From NCBI RefSeq assembly GCF_003952165.1, contig NZ_RXFT01000023.1, positions 1 through 64,000 on the forward strand: a stretch of 64,000 nt of DNA. Direction: 5' to 3'. The notes beneath the pieces are model-generated. The model ran no database searches. It was not told the origin of the DNA and saw only the letters and a list, made by a program, of their open reading frames with translations. Source of the DNA: Variovorax guangxiensis. Its GTDB lineage: Bacteria; Pseudomonadota; Gammaproteobacteria; Burkholderiales; Burkholderiaceae_C. Shown here in pieces: positions 1 through 8,703 of the stretch. The position numbers and the translations under genes were made by a program. Every line of letters begins with the position of its first letter. Position 1 is the first letter of the stretch.

Positions 1-1
1 C

Positions 2-379
2 GGCAACAGCGATGGCCTGCTCAAGCTCATCGCCGACCGCAAGCGCGAGGCCGGCAGCAGGTACCCCAAGCTCACCACCTTGCGCGAGGGCAGGAAGAAT
101 GTCCACGGCTGGAATGGCGAGGAGTCGCTGGTGCGCCGTGCCGACGGCACGCACGACTTCGAATGGATGTTCATCGGCGAGAACGGCGGCAGCGTCGCGC
201 GTCCCGGCAACCTCGACGTGACTATGCACACCAAGGTCATGGCAGATCGCATCGGCGCGGCGCCGGCTTCCTCGCTCAGTGACGAGGAAGCCATCGCGCT
301 GTGGGACAGGCTGCTGGACGGCCTGAAGTTCCGCGTTGCGGTGCCGGGTGCACCGGCCGAAGCCGTGGCGATCCAATGA
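2..379 (+). CDS. Tli4-like T6SS immunity protein, C-terminal part (5' end outside window)
   Basis: The reading frame is open from the left edge, so only the last 125 residues are present. Seen: a G-W-x-G-E-E segment followed by L-V-R-R, a short acidic loop, D-F-E-W, and near the end S-L-S-D-E-E-A-I-A-L-W-D-R-L-L. That order matches my recollection of the C-terminal domain of the Tli4 family, the periplasmic immunity proteins against Tle4-type phospholipase effectors. If so, the protein protects its producer from a lipase delivered by the T6SS, and the effector gene would lie left of the window. It overlaps the next gene by four bases (ATGA). It could be another protein sharing the fold; no search was possible. 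Confidence 0.6.
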   Translation, partial: GNSDGLLKLIADRKREAGSRYPKLTTLREGRKNVHGWNGEESLVRRADGTHDFEWMFIGENGGSVARPGNLDVTMHTKVMADRIGAAPASSLSDEEAIALWDRLLDGLKFRVAVPGAPAEAVAIQ

Positions 380-606
380 GGGAATCCACGATGACAGCGG
401 AACACAACCCGACGCGACGCAAGGCGATGCAACTGGCAACGGGCGTCGTGGCGATGGCGGCTTCGCCGGTGCCTCTGATGGCGCGGCTTCAGGTCGAAGG
501 CGACTCCGCCGGGCCATCGACCAATGTGCTGTGGAAGCCCATCGACGATGCCCGGCGCTTCGAGAAGCCATCCGACGATCTTCTCGAGGTCGGCTTCTCA
601 CGGTGA
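376..606 (+). CDS. Small hypothetical protein with a possible export signal
   Basis: A 76-codon frame whose ATG overlaps the preceding stop (ATGA), suggesting translational coupling with the Tli4-like gene. A second in-frame ATG at 391 is an alternative start. The N-terminus has an R-R-K-A-M-Q-L-A stretch followed by a short hydrophobic run (GVVAMAASPVPLMA), resembling a weak Sec or Tat signal. The rest is polar, with no recognisable domain. It ends after only about 40 residues beyond the putative cleavage point, so it may be the remnant of a longer secreted protein. It is convergent with the hydrolase gene at 646. No function is assigned. Confidence 0.45.
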   Translation: MRESTMTAEHNPTRRKAMQLATGVVAMAASPVPLMARLQVEGDSAGPSTNVLWKPIDDARRFEKPSDDLLEVGFSR

Positions 607-645
607 GTGCCTCGGGGCGCGCCGACCCCGCGAGGCTCGCGCCAT

Positions 646-1284
646 TTAGGCGACGCCTCGTGCGCGGCGGTTGGACATCACGACGTTGTCCTTCGGGATG
701 ACCTGGCCTTCGCGCATTGCCGTGATCCATGCATCGGTGGAGGTCACGGCCGCGAAGTTGCTGTGGAACACCACGCTGAAGACGCGGTGGATCTCCTGCG
801 CCGTGACCTTGCCCGCCGCGTTCTCGTAGGGCAGAGCACCGCTGGCGTCCGCGAGGAACTCCACGGCCAGGCCGCGGTGCATGGCCTCGTACACGGTGGA
901 GGCGTCGCAGTTCTGCGTCATGTAGCCGGCCACGCTCAGCGTGTCGATCTCGTTGCGCGCGAGCCAGTCGGCGAAGTCGGTGCCGGTGAACACGCTCGGA
1001 AAGCTCTTGGTGACCAGGTGGTCGTGCGGCCGCTTCGCGATCTCGGGGTGCAGCTGGCCGTTGTGCGCGTCGGCCTGGAACACCGGCGCGCCCTTGGGCG
1101 CATGGTGGCGCACCACCACCACCGGCGTGCCGGCGGCGCGCGCGGCGTCCATGGCCTTCGTCACGTTCGGCAGCGTGTCCAGGATGGGCGGGTACTCGAT
1201 CGGCAGGCCTCCGCCTTCGAAGTATTCGTTCTGCACGTCGATCACGACGAGGGCGCGGCGCGGCCTGGTTGTGTTGCTGCTCAT
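646..1284 (-). CDS. Isochorismatase-family cysteine hydrolase
   Basis: A 212-residue protein, normal length for the family. The catalytic triad of this fold is visible: D16 in V-V-I-D-V-Q-N, K93 in L-V-T-K-S-F, and nucleophile C126 in G-Y-M-T-Q-N-C-D-A-S-T. The G-Y-M-T motif just before the cysteine is typical. These enzymes hydrolyse amides, imides or vinyl ethers (nicotinamidase, N-carbamoylsarcosine amidase, isochorismatase); the substrate cannot be read from sequence. ATG at 1284 is preferred over an upstream ATG at 1365 because AAGGAGCCC lies just before it and the family homology starts there. It is divergent from a GlxA-type regulator, a common pairing in which the regulator controls the hydrolase. 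Confidence 0.85.
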   Translation of the reverse strand: MSSNTTRPRRALVVIDVQNEYFEGGGLPIEYPPILDTLPNVTKAMDAARAAGTPVVVVRHHAPKGAPVFQADAHNGQLHPEIAKRPHDHLVTKSFPSVFTGTDFADWLARNEIDTLSVAGYMTQNCDASTVYEAMHRGLAVEFLADASGALPYENAAGKVTAQEIHRVFSVVFHSNFAAVTSTDAWITAMREGQVIPKDNVVMSNRRARGVA

Positions 1285-1384
1285 GATGGGCTCCTTCTCT
1301 TGTGTGGTTCGGATGACTGGATTCTTCCCGTGGGCCCCATTCCCCGAAAGTGGCCCGAAAGCCATTCATCGATAAGATCGGGCC

Positions 1385-2359
1385 ATGAGCACCGCTGCCA
1401 CCGAAACCGTCGCGGTCGTCGCCTTCGACGGCATCAGTCCCTTCCACTTGTCCGTGCCCTGCATGGTCTTCGGCGAGGACCGCACCGAGGCCGGTGCGCC
1501 GCGCTTCCGCGTGCAGGTGTGCGCGCCCGAGCCCGGCGAGCTGCGCACCAACGCGGGCTTCTCGCTGGTGGTGCCGCACGGGCTGGAGGCGATACGCCGC
1601 GCGCGCATCGTGGTGGTGCCCTCATGGCGCGACGACTGCAGCGCGGCGCCGCCCGAGCTCGTTCGCGCGCTGCAGGCCGCGCACCGGCGCGGCGCCACCG
1701 TGATGGGCCTGTGCCTGGGCGCCTTCGTGCTGGCCGAGGCCGGCCTGCTCGACGGCCGCCCGGCCACCACGCACTGGAAGCTGGCGCCCGCCTTCGCCAG
1801 GCAGTACCCGAAGGTGAAGCTGCAGCCCGAGGTGCTCTACGTGGAAGACGGCAACGTGCTCACCTCCGCCGGCACCGCGGCCGGCATCGACTGCTGCCTG
1901 CACCTGCTGCGCGTGCGCTACGGCGCCGAGACCGCCAACCGCGCCGCGCGGCGCATGGTGGTGGCGCCGCACCGGCAGGGCGGGCAGGCGCAGTACATCG
2001 AGCAGCCGGTGCCCGCCACCGCCGAGCGCGACCGGCTCGCGCCGCTGCTCGAATGGCTGGGCCGGCACCTCGACAGGCCGCACGAGCTCGACGACCTCGC
2101 GCGGCGCGCGCTCATGAGCCGGCGCAACTTCACGCGGCGCTTCCGCGAATCCACCGGCACCACCGTCGGCCAGTGGATGCAGAACCAGCGCCTGGCGCTC
2201 GCGCAGCGCCTGCTCGAAACCACCGACCATCCGGTGGAGCGCGTGGCCACCGGCGCCGGCTTCGGCTCGGCGGTGTCGCTGCGCAAGCATTTCCTCTCGG
2301 CCTTCAAGGTGTCGCCGACGGCGTACCGGCAGCAGTTCTCGCGGGCCGGTATCGACTGA
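1385..2359 (+). CDS. GlxA-type transcriptional regulator (DJ-1/PfpI domain plus AraC HTH)
   Basis: 324 residues in the usual two-part layout. Residues about 8-175 form a DJ-1/PfpI class I amidotransferase-like domain with the nucleophile-elbow sequence G-L-C-L-G-A-F (C110) and a following A-T-T-H-W. Residues about 215-320 form an AraC/XylS double helix-turn-helix (M-S-R-R-N-F-T-R-R-F and the V-A-x-x-x-G-F-G-S motif). Such proteins act as cytoplasmic activators; the DJ-1 domain is thought to sense a ligand rather than catalyse. It is divergent from the hydrolase gene with about 100 bp between them, so that gene is the likely target. Confidence 0.88.
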   Translation: MSTAATETVAVVAFDGISPFHLSVPCMVFGEDRTEAGAPRFRVQVCAPEPGELRTNAGFSLVVPHGLEAIRRARIVVVPSWRDDCSAAPPELVRALQAAHRRGATVMGLCLGAFVLAEAGLLDGRPATTHWKLAPAFARQYPKVKLQPEVLYVEDGNVLTSAGTAAGIDCCLHLLRVRYGAETANRAARRMVVAPHRQGGQAQYIEQPVPATAERDRLAPLLEWLGRHLDRPHELDDLARRALMSRRNFTRRFRESTGTTVGQWMQNQRLALAQRLLETTDHPVERVATGAGFGSAVSLRKHFLSAFKVSPTAYRQQFSRAGID

Positions 2360-2372
2360 CCGGCGCCTGCGC

Positions 2373-4376
2373 TCAGTGCGCCGGCACCTGTCGCCGCGTG
2401 GTGAGCAGCGCGCGCAGCTTGGCCGGCGCGACCGGCTTGGTCAGCAGCATCACGCCGCCGTGGCGCAGCCTCTGCAGCACCTCGGGCCCGGTGGCGCCCG
2501 AGACCAGCACCGCCAGCGCCTCGGGCTGCAGCCGCCTGGCGGCGTCGATCACGTCCACGCCGTCGCCTTCGCCCGCGAGCTGCAGGTCGCACAGCACCGC
2601 GTCGTAGTGGATGTCGCCGGTGCCCAGCCGCGCGATGGCCTCGGCGCCGGTGCTCACGCACTCCACCTGGCAGCCCCATTGCTCCAGCAGCGCGCGGCTG
2701 CCGTCGAGGATGGCGGGGTCGTCGTCCACCACCAGGCAGCGCAGGCCCACCAGCGGCGCGGGCGCCATCGGCGCCGGCTGCGGTGGCGCCACGTCGGCCA
2801 GCCGCGCGGCCGGCAGCGTGAAGGCGAATGTGCTGCCCGCCTGCAGCGCCGAGCGCACCGTGATGCGCGTGCCCAGCAGCGCGGCGATGCGCGCGCAGAT
2901 CGCCAGCCCCAGCCCGAAGCCGCGGCGCCGGTCGCGCTCGGTGTTGGCCACCTGGTAAAACTCCTCGAAGATGCGGCCCTGGTGGATGGGCGCGATGCCC
3001 ACGCCGTTGTCGCGCACCTCGATGCGCACGCCGCCCGCGCTGCGCCGCGCCGCCACCAGCGCCGTGCCGCCCTCGGGCGCGTGGCGCAGCGCGTTGGTGA
3101 CGAGATTGCCGACGATGCGCCGCAGCATCGCCGCGTCGCTGCGCACGGCCAGCCCGCGGTCGCTCCAGCGCAGCCGCACGCGGGCCTCGACGGCGGCCGC
3201 GGCGTGCTGCGCGTCGAGCTGGTCGAAGAGTTCCGCGAGCGGCACCTTCGCGATCGCCGGCGTGAGCACCTGCGCGTCGAGCCGCGAGATTTCGAGCAGG
3301 TCGTCGAGCAGCACGCCCATGAACTCGGTGCTTTCCTGCAGCCGCAGCACGGCCGGGCGCTGCGCGGGCGTGGCGCCGGGCAGCAGTCCGTCGATGAAGA
3401 GGCCCATGGCATGCAGCGGCTGGCGCAGGTCGTGGCTCGCGGCCGCGAGGAAGCGCGCGCGCGAAAGAGCTGCCTGCTCCGCCTCGGCCATGCGCTGCAG
3501 CGCGACGGCGGTGGCCTCGCGCACGCGCTCTTCGCTGATCTGGCGGTTGCGCTGCAGGCGCTCGGCCAGGCGGTCGATGTCGTGCGCGAGCACCGCGAGC
3601 TCGTGCGTGCCGCGCGTGCCGCCTTCCACCACGTCGCAGCGCACCTCGAAATGCCCGGCCTCCAGCGCCGCGACCGTGCGCGACACGCGCCGCAGCGGCC
3701 GCGCCACCGTGCGCGCCATGTGGCGTACCGAGGCCCATGCCGCCATCAGCGCCACCAGCGCGATGCCGATGCCGGCGATGAGCGAGCGGCTGCGCTCGCG
3801 CGTGTAGGCGGTGGTGTCGCGGAAGGTCTGCACCAGGCCGATGGGCGTGTCGCCCGCCGCGGTGGAGCCGGCCGGCGCGAAGGCGCTGGCGCGCGAGGCC
3901 TCGCGCAGTGTGACCGGCGAGGTGAACATGCGCAGCTGCGCGAGCGACGCAGTCTTCGGCCCGGCCGTCACGTAGATGCCCGCGCTGTTGCTGATTTCCA
4001 CACGAGTGACCTGACCGCCGCGCAGCGCGGCATTGGCCACGTTCTGCAGCGCCGGCACGTCGCCCGCGTAGAGGCTCAGGTCGGACATGGCCGCGACCTG
4101 CCGCGCCACGGCCTGGCCCTCGGCGTCGAAGGCGGCTTCGAGGGTCTGCAGCCGGTTGTGCGTGAACCAGCCGGTGAGCGCCAGCGCCACCGCCGCGCAC
4201 GGCACCACGCCAAGGCGAAACAGGTCGCGCTGCAGGTTGCCGCGCACGACCAGCGTGTGGGGCGACTGGAAGGATGCGGGCGGCGGGGATGGCGATGGCG
4301 GGGACTGCGATGGCGTGCCCGCGCCCTCCGTCCCCGAGGGCCCAGCCGGGTCGTGGGAGGGCGGAACGCTGCTCAT
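2373..4376 (-). CDS. Membrane hybrid histidine kinase (HAMP-like linker, HisKA, HATPase, receiver)
   Basis: 667 residues. A proline-rich cytoplasmic tail (1-38) precedes TM1 (about 52-70), a periplasmic sensor region (about 75-195), TM2 (about 198-217), a HAMP-like linker and a coiled coil. The H-box F-L-A-A-A-S-H-D-L-R-Q-P-L-H carries the phosphoacceptor H315. An ATPase domain with E-V-R-D-N-G-V-G-I and G-F-G-L-G-L-A follows, then a C-terminal receiver starting V-V-D-D-D-P-A with the acceptor aspartate in V-L-C-D-L-Q. The start is set by an ATGA overlap with the upstream binding-protein gene, so the two are co-translated. This suggests that the periplasmic binding protein presents a ligand to the kinase. 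The sensor region has no domain I recognise. Confidence 0.88.
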   Translation of the reverse strand: MSSVPPSHDPAGPSGTEGAGTPSQSPPSPSPPPASFQSPHTLVVRGNLQRDLFRLGVVPCAAVALALTGWFTHNRLQTLEAAFDAEGQAVARQVAAMSDLSLYAGDVPALQNVANAALRGGQVTRVEISNSAGIYVTAGPKTASLAQLRMFTSPVTLREASRASAFAPAGSTAAGDTPIGLVQTFRDTTAYTRERSRSLIAGIGIALVALMAAWASVRHMARTVARPLRRVSRTVAALEAGHFEVRCDVVEGGTRGTHELAVLAHDIDRLAERLQRNRQISEERVREATAVALQRMAEAEQAALSRARFLAAASHDLRQPLHAMGLFIDGLLPGATPAQRPAVLRLQESTEFMGVLLDDLLEISRLDAQVLTPAIAKVPLAELFDQLDAQHAAAAVEARVRLRWSDRGLAVRSDAAMLRRIVGNLVTNALRHAPEGGTALVAARRSAGGVRIEVRDNGVGIAPIHQGRIFEEFYQVANTERDRRRGFGLGLAICARIAALLGTRITVRSALQAGSTFAFTLPAARLADVAPPQPAPMAPAPLVGLRCLVVDDDPAILDGSRALLEQWGCQVECVSTGAEAIARLGTGDIHYDAVLCDLQLAGEGDGVDVIDAARRLQPEALAVLVSGATGPEVLQRLRHGGVMLLTKPVAPAKLRALLTTRRQVPAH

Positions 4377-5440
4377 CGCGGGGCCGCGAGCCGGTCGGTC
4401 AGTTCCCGTTCCTCCGGCAGGCGCAGGCCGAGTCCGCGTGCCACGGTCGCGTTGACGCGCACGGTGGCGGGCGTCGCAGCTTCCACCAGCGGTGCGTTGC
4501 TGTTGCCGCTGCCCGTGCCGGCGCTCGCGACCTTCTGGCCGAGCTGCCGCGCCTGCTGGGCGAGCTGCGAGGGCGTGGAGACCGCCGCCGCCAGGCCGCC
4601 CGAGCGCACCAGCCCCTCGCTGGCGCCGAACACCGGCAGGCCGGCGGTCGCGGCGGCGCGCAGCACCGAGAGCGTGGCGGCCTGGTTGTCGCCGATCAGG
4701 TCGGGCAGCACCATCAGCGCGTCGCTCTGCGGCACCACCTGGCGCAGGGCCGAGGCGATCGACCGCGCGTCGGGCGCGTATTCCACGCGCAGGTCCCACG
4801 CCGGATTCGCGCCTTGAGCTGCGCGCTGAAGCTCGCGCACCAGCGGCTCCGACTCGGGCGTGGCGACCACGCCAACGCGGTGCTTCTGCGGCAGCACCGC
4901 GTTGACCAGCGCGAGCTGGTCGGCCATGGCCGGGTCGCGCAGCAGCACGCCCACGCGGCGGTCGCCGCGCCGCAGCGCCGGGCTGGAGGCCTTCAGGGTT
5001 TCATATTCGAGGCGGCTGAGCATCGCCAGCACCAGCGGCTCCTGGCCCGGGCGCTCGACCGCGGCGCGCGCGGCGGCGGGGCCCACGGCCATGGTGAGCG
5101 GCGTGTCGGCGGCGCTGGGGCGCAGGCCGCGCGTGCGCACACCCGCGTTGGCGGCGCGTTCGGTGTCGGGAGCCGCGGCCGCCTCGGGTTGCGCCGCGCC
5201 GGGTGCGCCGGGCGAGACGCGCACCAGCTCGAACCTGCCGCCCGGCTCCTGGTCCGCGCGCAGCTGCTGCACGAACTCCGAAGACGCAGCCATGTCGTCG
5301 CCCATCAGTACCGTGAGGCTGGCGGCCGCGACACTGCCGCCAGCCGCGGCCCACGCGAGCGCCGCCACCAGCGCGCTGCGGGCGGCGCGCCACAGCCTTC
5401 TCGAGGAGGGCGGGAGAACGGAGATCACGGCAACAAACAT
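4373..5440 (-). CDS. Periplasmic ABC-type substrate-binding protein (TrpX/BmpA-like fold), likely sensor partner
   Basis: About 355 residues with a long basic N-region and a hydrophobic signal core ending A-A-G-G-S-V-A-A-A. The mature part alternates hydrophobic strands and small-residue turns (A-M-L-S-R, V-G-V-L-L-R-D, H-R-V-G-V-V-A-T, D-A-L-M-V-L-P-D, A-G-L-P-V-F-G-A-S), typical of type-1 periplasmic binding proteins of the ABC substrate-binding (DUF534-like) group. No permease or ATPase gene is adjacent; instead it is coupled by ATGA to a hybrid histidine kinase. I infer a sensory role. ATG at 5440 is chosen; an in-frame TTG at 5473 would add 11 residues. Confidence 0.7.
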   Translation of the reverse strand: MFVAVISVLPPSSRRLWRAARSALVAALAWAAAGGSVAAASLTVLMGDDMAASSEFVQQLRADQEPGGRFELVRVSPGAPGAAQPEAAAAPDTERAANAGVRTRGLRPSAADTPLTMAVGPAAARAAVERPGQEPLVLAMLSRLEYETLKASSPALRRGDRRVGVLLRDPAMADQLALVNAVLPQKHRVGVVATPESEPLVRELQRAAQGANPAWDLRVEYAPDARSIASALRQVVPQSDALMVLPDLIGDNQAATLSVLRAAATAGLPVFGASEGLVRSGGLAAAVSTPSQLAQQARQLGQKVASAGTGSGNSNAPLVEAATPATVRVNATVARGLGLRLPEERELTDRLAAPR

Positions 5441-5614
5441 GGACTGCTTCCGCAGCGAGGAGCGATGATCCAATGTAAGGACGACCCCCTCTTCGCGCGA
5501 TAAGGCGGAGGGCTTATGTCAGCGTCGACGGTGGCCTGCCCGCGTGACGAATTCCACGCGGCGATGGCCGCACGGCCTATGCCCGATGGAGTACCCAGGC
5601 ACTTACCGCAGGCC

Positions 5615-7504
5615 CTATGCCCCCACCGCCTGCGCCGCCGCCGCACGCTGCGCCTGTATCGCCTGGCGCAGCACGCGCGGCGACACCGGCTTGTAGAGCA
5701 CCGTGATGCCGGCGCTCGCCACCTCGCGCAGGCGGTCGGGCTTGGTCTCTCCGGTCACCAGCAGGCGCGCGGTGCCGGCGCCGATGCCGCGCGGATGGCG
5801 CTCCAGCGCGGCGATCACGTCCAGGCCGTTGTCGCCGCCCTGCAGCAGCAGGTCGCTGATGACCACGTCGGGCGGCTGCGCCCAGCCGTCGGCCATGGTC
5901 AGCGCCTCGGCGCGGGTCTGCGCGGGCAGCACCTCGGCGCCCCAGTTGGAGAGCACCACCGTCAGGCCCTCGAGGATGGTGCGCTCGTCGTCGATCACCA
6001 TGATGCGCACGCCGGCCAGGCTTTCCTCCTCCTCGATGGCGGCGACGGCGGGCGACGCCGCGGGCGCCGGCAGCGCGGCAGGCGCCGAGCGCACCAGCAC
6101 CCGCACGCAGGTGCCCTTGTGCAGCTTCGAGCTCAGTTCCACGCGCGTGTTGAGCAGCTCGGCCAGCCGCTGCACCGTGGCCAGGCCCAGCCCCATGCCG
6201 CGCGTGCCGCGCGATGCCTGCCGGCTCGCGGGCTCGACCTGGTAGAACTCCTCGAACACCCGCGCCTGGTGGTGCGCGGCGATGCCCACGCCGGTGTCGA
6301 CCACGTCGATGCGCACGCCCCGGCCGCGCCGCCGGGCGCCGATGAGCACGCCGCCCTCGATGGTGTGGCGCAGCGAGTTCGACACCAGGTTGTTCAGGAT
6401 GCGCGAGAGCATCACGTAGTCGCAGCGCACCCACACGTCGGTCTTGCGCACCACCAGCCGCAGGCCCTGCTGCTCGGCCACCGGGCGGAAGTTGCGGCTG
6501 ATCTCCTCGAACAGCCGGTCGAGCGGAAAGTCGATCCACTGCGGCTGCAGCACGCCCGCGTCGAGCTGCGACAGGTTCAGCAGCTCGGAGAAGAGGCGGT
6601 CCAGCGAATCCACGCACTCGCGGATGTGGCCGATGCGCTGCAGCTTCACCGGGTCGCTCTCGCCGTTGGCCAGCCCGTCGGAGAAGAGCGTGAGCGCGTG
6701 CAGCGGCTGGCGCAGGTCGTGGCTCGCGGCTGCCAGCAGCCGGGTCTTGGCCTGGCTGGCCACTTCGAGCAGCTGGTTCTTGCGCGCCAGCTCGGCCGTG
6801 GCCTCGTTGATGCGGCTTTGCAGCAGGCGGTGGCTCTCGGCGAGCGCGCGCGCGGCCTCGTTGAAGCCCTGCTGCAGGTGTCGCACCTCCGCCGTGCCCT
6901 CGATGGCCACGCTCGCGTCCTCGCCCGCGCCCAGCCGGTCGACCGCCTTGCCCAGCGCGCGGATGGGCTCGCTGATGCGCCGCGCCGCCCACCAGCCCGC
7001 CAGGCCCACCCCGAAGAGGCTGATCGCCAGCACCAGCCCCACGTTGAACCACACCGAGCGCCGCGCGCTCTGCACGGCCGCCAGGCTCATCTCGACCATC
7101 ACCTTGCCGTTGTGGCGGCCGTCGTCGCTCACGATGGGCACCACCACCTGCAGGCCCTCGGCGCGGGCGCGGTCGATGGTCTCGGAGTTGGCGACGATCT
7201 CGCCGTCCTCCGTCCAGATCTGCACCTGCTGCACGTTGGGCTGGTAGGTGCCCGACTGGGCGGTGCGCGCCAGCGCGCGGCGGTCCATGCGCGCCAGCGG
7301 CGCCTGCGCCACGGTGGCCACCTGCAGTGCCACGGTCTGCGCGTTGGCCCGCATCAGCTCGGTGAGGTTGCCCAGGTGCTGGCGCGTCAGCACGGCGATC
7401 GCCGCCAGCGTGGCCAGGGCCGCCGGCACCATCGCCAGCAGGATCAGCTGCTGGGCGAAGGTCAGGCGGGCCAGGCCTCGGATGACGCGGAAATTCCAGT
7501 TCAT
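5615..7504 (-). CDS. Second membrane hybrid histidine kinase (HAMP, HisKA, HATPase, receiver)
   Basis: 629 residues. TM1 (about 18-39) and TM2 (about 152-172) flank a periplasmic sensor of about 110 residues. A HAMP linker (R-R-I-S-E-P-I-R-A-L) leads to a coiled coil and the H-box L-L-A-A-A-S-H-D-L-R-Q-P-L-H with H262. The ATPase domain shows the N-box, D-T-G-V-G-I and G-M-G-L-G-L-A. The C-terminal receiver has V-I-D-D-E-R-T and the acceptor in V-V-I-S-D-L. Architecture and H-box nearly match those of the kinase at 2373-4376, so the two look like paralogues. It is divergent from the PhnD-like pair at 7.6-9.8 kb, which may supply its signal. Confidence 0.88.
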   Translation of the reverse strand: MNWNFRVIRGLARLTFAQQLILLAMVPAALATLAAIAVLTRQHLGNLTELMRANAQTVALQVATVAQAPLARMDRRALARTAQSGTYQPNVQQVQIWTEDGEIVANSETIDRARAEGLQVVVPIVSDDGRHNGKVMVEMSLAAVQSARRSVWFNVGLVLAISLFGVGLAGWWAARRISEPIRALGKAVDRLGAGEDASVAIEGTAEVRHLQQGFNEAARALAESHRLLQSRINEATAELARKNQLLEVASQAKTRLLAAASHDLRQPLHALTLFSDGLANGESDPVKLQRIGHIRECVDSLDRLFSELLNLSQLDAGVLQPQWIDFPLDRLFEEISRNFRPVAEQQGLRLVVRKTDVWVRCDYVMLSRILNNLVSNSLRHTIEGGVLIGARRRGRGVRIDVVDTGVGIAAHHQARVFEEFYQVEPASRQASRGTRGMGLGLATVQRLAELLNTRVELSSKLHKGTCVRVLVRSAPAALPAPAASPAVAAIEEEESLAGVRIMVIDDERTILEGLTVVLSNWGAEVLPAQTRAEALTMADGWAQPPDVVISDLLLQGGDNGLDVIAALERHPRGIGAGTARLLVTGETKPDRLREVASAGITVLYKPVSPRVLRQAIQAQRAAAAQAVGA

Positions 7505-7677
7505 GGGCGCATCGGACGCATGGGGGCCGAGCTTATTGGGGCCGTCCGGAGCGGGAAAGCTAGGTAAAACATCACAAAAAATGCTTGTAATTGATATTTA
7601 ATGACGTCCGCGCTGCCATGTTAGACCCGCCGATGCGCGCCGGCCCTATGTCTTTCGCTCCAGAAATGCTGGCTTCC

Positions 7678-8703
7678 ATGCGCCGATTCGCCGAGTTTCC
7701 AGCCGCCTGGCTCCGCGCGGCCGCGTTGGCGCTGCTGGCGGTGCTGCCCCTGGCGGCGCCGGCGCAGGGCCATCCGCTGGACGGCCCGGTGCGCTTCGGC
7801 ATCCTGCCGCTGGGGGGCGCCTTCGAGTCGCGCAGCGACTGGGACCCCCTGCTGGCCGAGCTCAGCCGCGCCATCAACCGGCCGGTGAGCGTGCTGTCGG
7901 TCAACTCGTACGAGGCGCTGGAGCAGGCCATCCAGCGCGACGAGGTCGACATGGCCTTCCTCTCGGGAAAGATGGCGCTCGACGCCGTCACCCAGCGCCG
8001 CATGAAGGTGGTGGCGCAGGTGGTGCGCCACGACGGCCTGCCCGGCTACCGGGCACTGCTGCTGTCGCGCAAGGCGCCGCCCTTCAATTCGCTGAAGAAC
8101 CTGCTCGACCAGCCCGATCGCTGGCGGCTCGCGCGCGGCGAGAAGCAGTCGGTGTCGGGCTTCATCGTGCCGCAGCTGCAGCTCTTCCTGCCGAACCACA
8201 TCGCGATGGAGACGCGCTTTCGCAGCGAGATCGTCGGCACCCACCAGGCCACCGCGCTGGCCGTGGCCAATAACGAGGCCGACGTGGCCACCAACAACAC
8301 GGCCGACTTCGAGCGCTTCAAGACGCGCTTTCCGGCCGAGACCGAGCGGCTGCAGGTGCTGTGGGAGTCCGAGCTGATCCCGCACGCGCAGATCGTGGTG
8401 CGGCGCGAATACACGCCCGAGCTGCGCAAGCGCGTGCAGGCCTTCCTGGTCGCCTACGGCCGTGCCAAGGGCCCGCGCGGCGACGCCGAGCGCGTGGTGC
8501 TGAAGTCGCTGCACGACCTGGCCGGCTTCGTGGCCGCCGACAACAGCTCGCTGCAGCCGGCCGCCAGGCTGGCCTACCAGCTGGCGAAGCAGAACGCCAT
8601 GACCGCGCAATGGGTGAACGACGCCGCGCGCGAAGCCCGGCTGCAGCGCATCGAGAGCAGCTACGCCGACCAGGTCAGCGTGCTCAAGGACGTGTCGCCA
8701 TGA
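7678..8703 (+). CDS. PhnD-like periplasmic phosphate/phosphonate-type binding protein, copy 1
   Basis: About 341 residues. The chosen ATG directly precedes a good signal peptide (R-R-F-A-E, then W-L-R-A-A-A-L-A-L-L-A-V-L-P-L-A-A-P-A-Q-G). ATGs at 7618 and 7648 and a TTG at 7591 are in-frame alternatives and none has a clear ribosome site. The mature part shows PhnD-family features: V-R-F-G-I-L-P-L-G-G, an E-V-D-M-A-F-L-S-G-K-M-A segment, G-T-H-Q-A-T-A-L-A-V and A-D-V-A-T-N-N-T. It is followed by a close paralogue with an ATGA overlap. There are no PhnC/PhnE transporter genes nearby, so a role presenting ligand to the divergent hybrid kinase is more likely than import. Confidence 0.8.
   Translation: MRRFAEFPAAWLRAAALALLAVLPLAAPAQGHPLDGPVRFGILPLGGAFESRSDWDPLLAELSRAINRPVSVLSVNSYEALEQAIQRDEVDMAFLSGKMALDAVTQRRMKVVAQVVRHDGLPGYRALLLSRKAPPFNSLKNLLDQPDRWRLARGEKQSVSGFIVPQLQLFLPNHIAMETRFRSEIVGTHQATALAVANNEADVATNNTADFERFKTRFPAETERLQVLWESELIPHAQIVVRREYTPELRKRVQAFLVAYGRAKGPRGDAERVVLKSLHDLAGFVAADNSSLQPAARLAYQLAKQNAMTAQWVNDAAREARLQRIESSYADQVSVLKDVSP

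Noticed and set aside
607-2607. Long + strand frame across the hydrolase and regulator genes
   Set aside because: It runs antisense to the hydrolase and out of frame with the regulator; composition is Arg/His/Ala-rich, typical of shadow frames in high-GC DNA.
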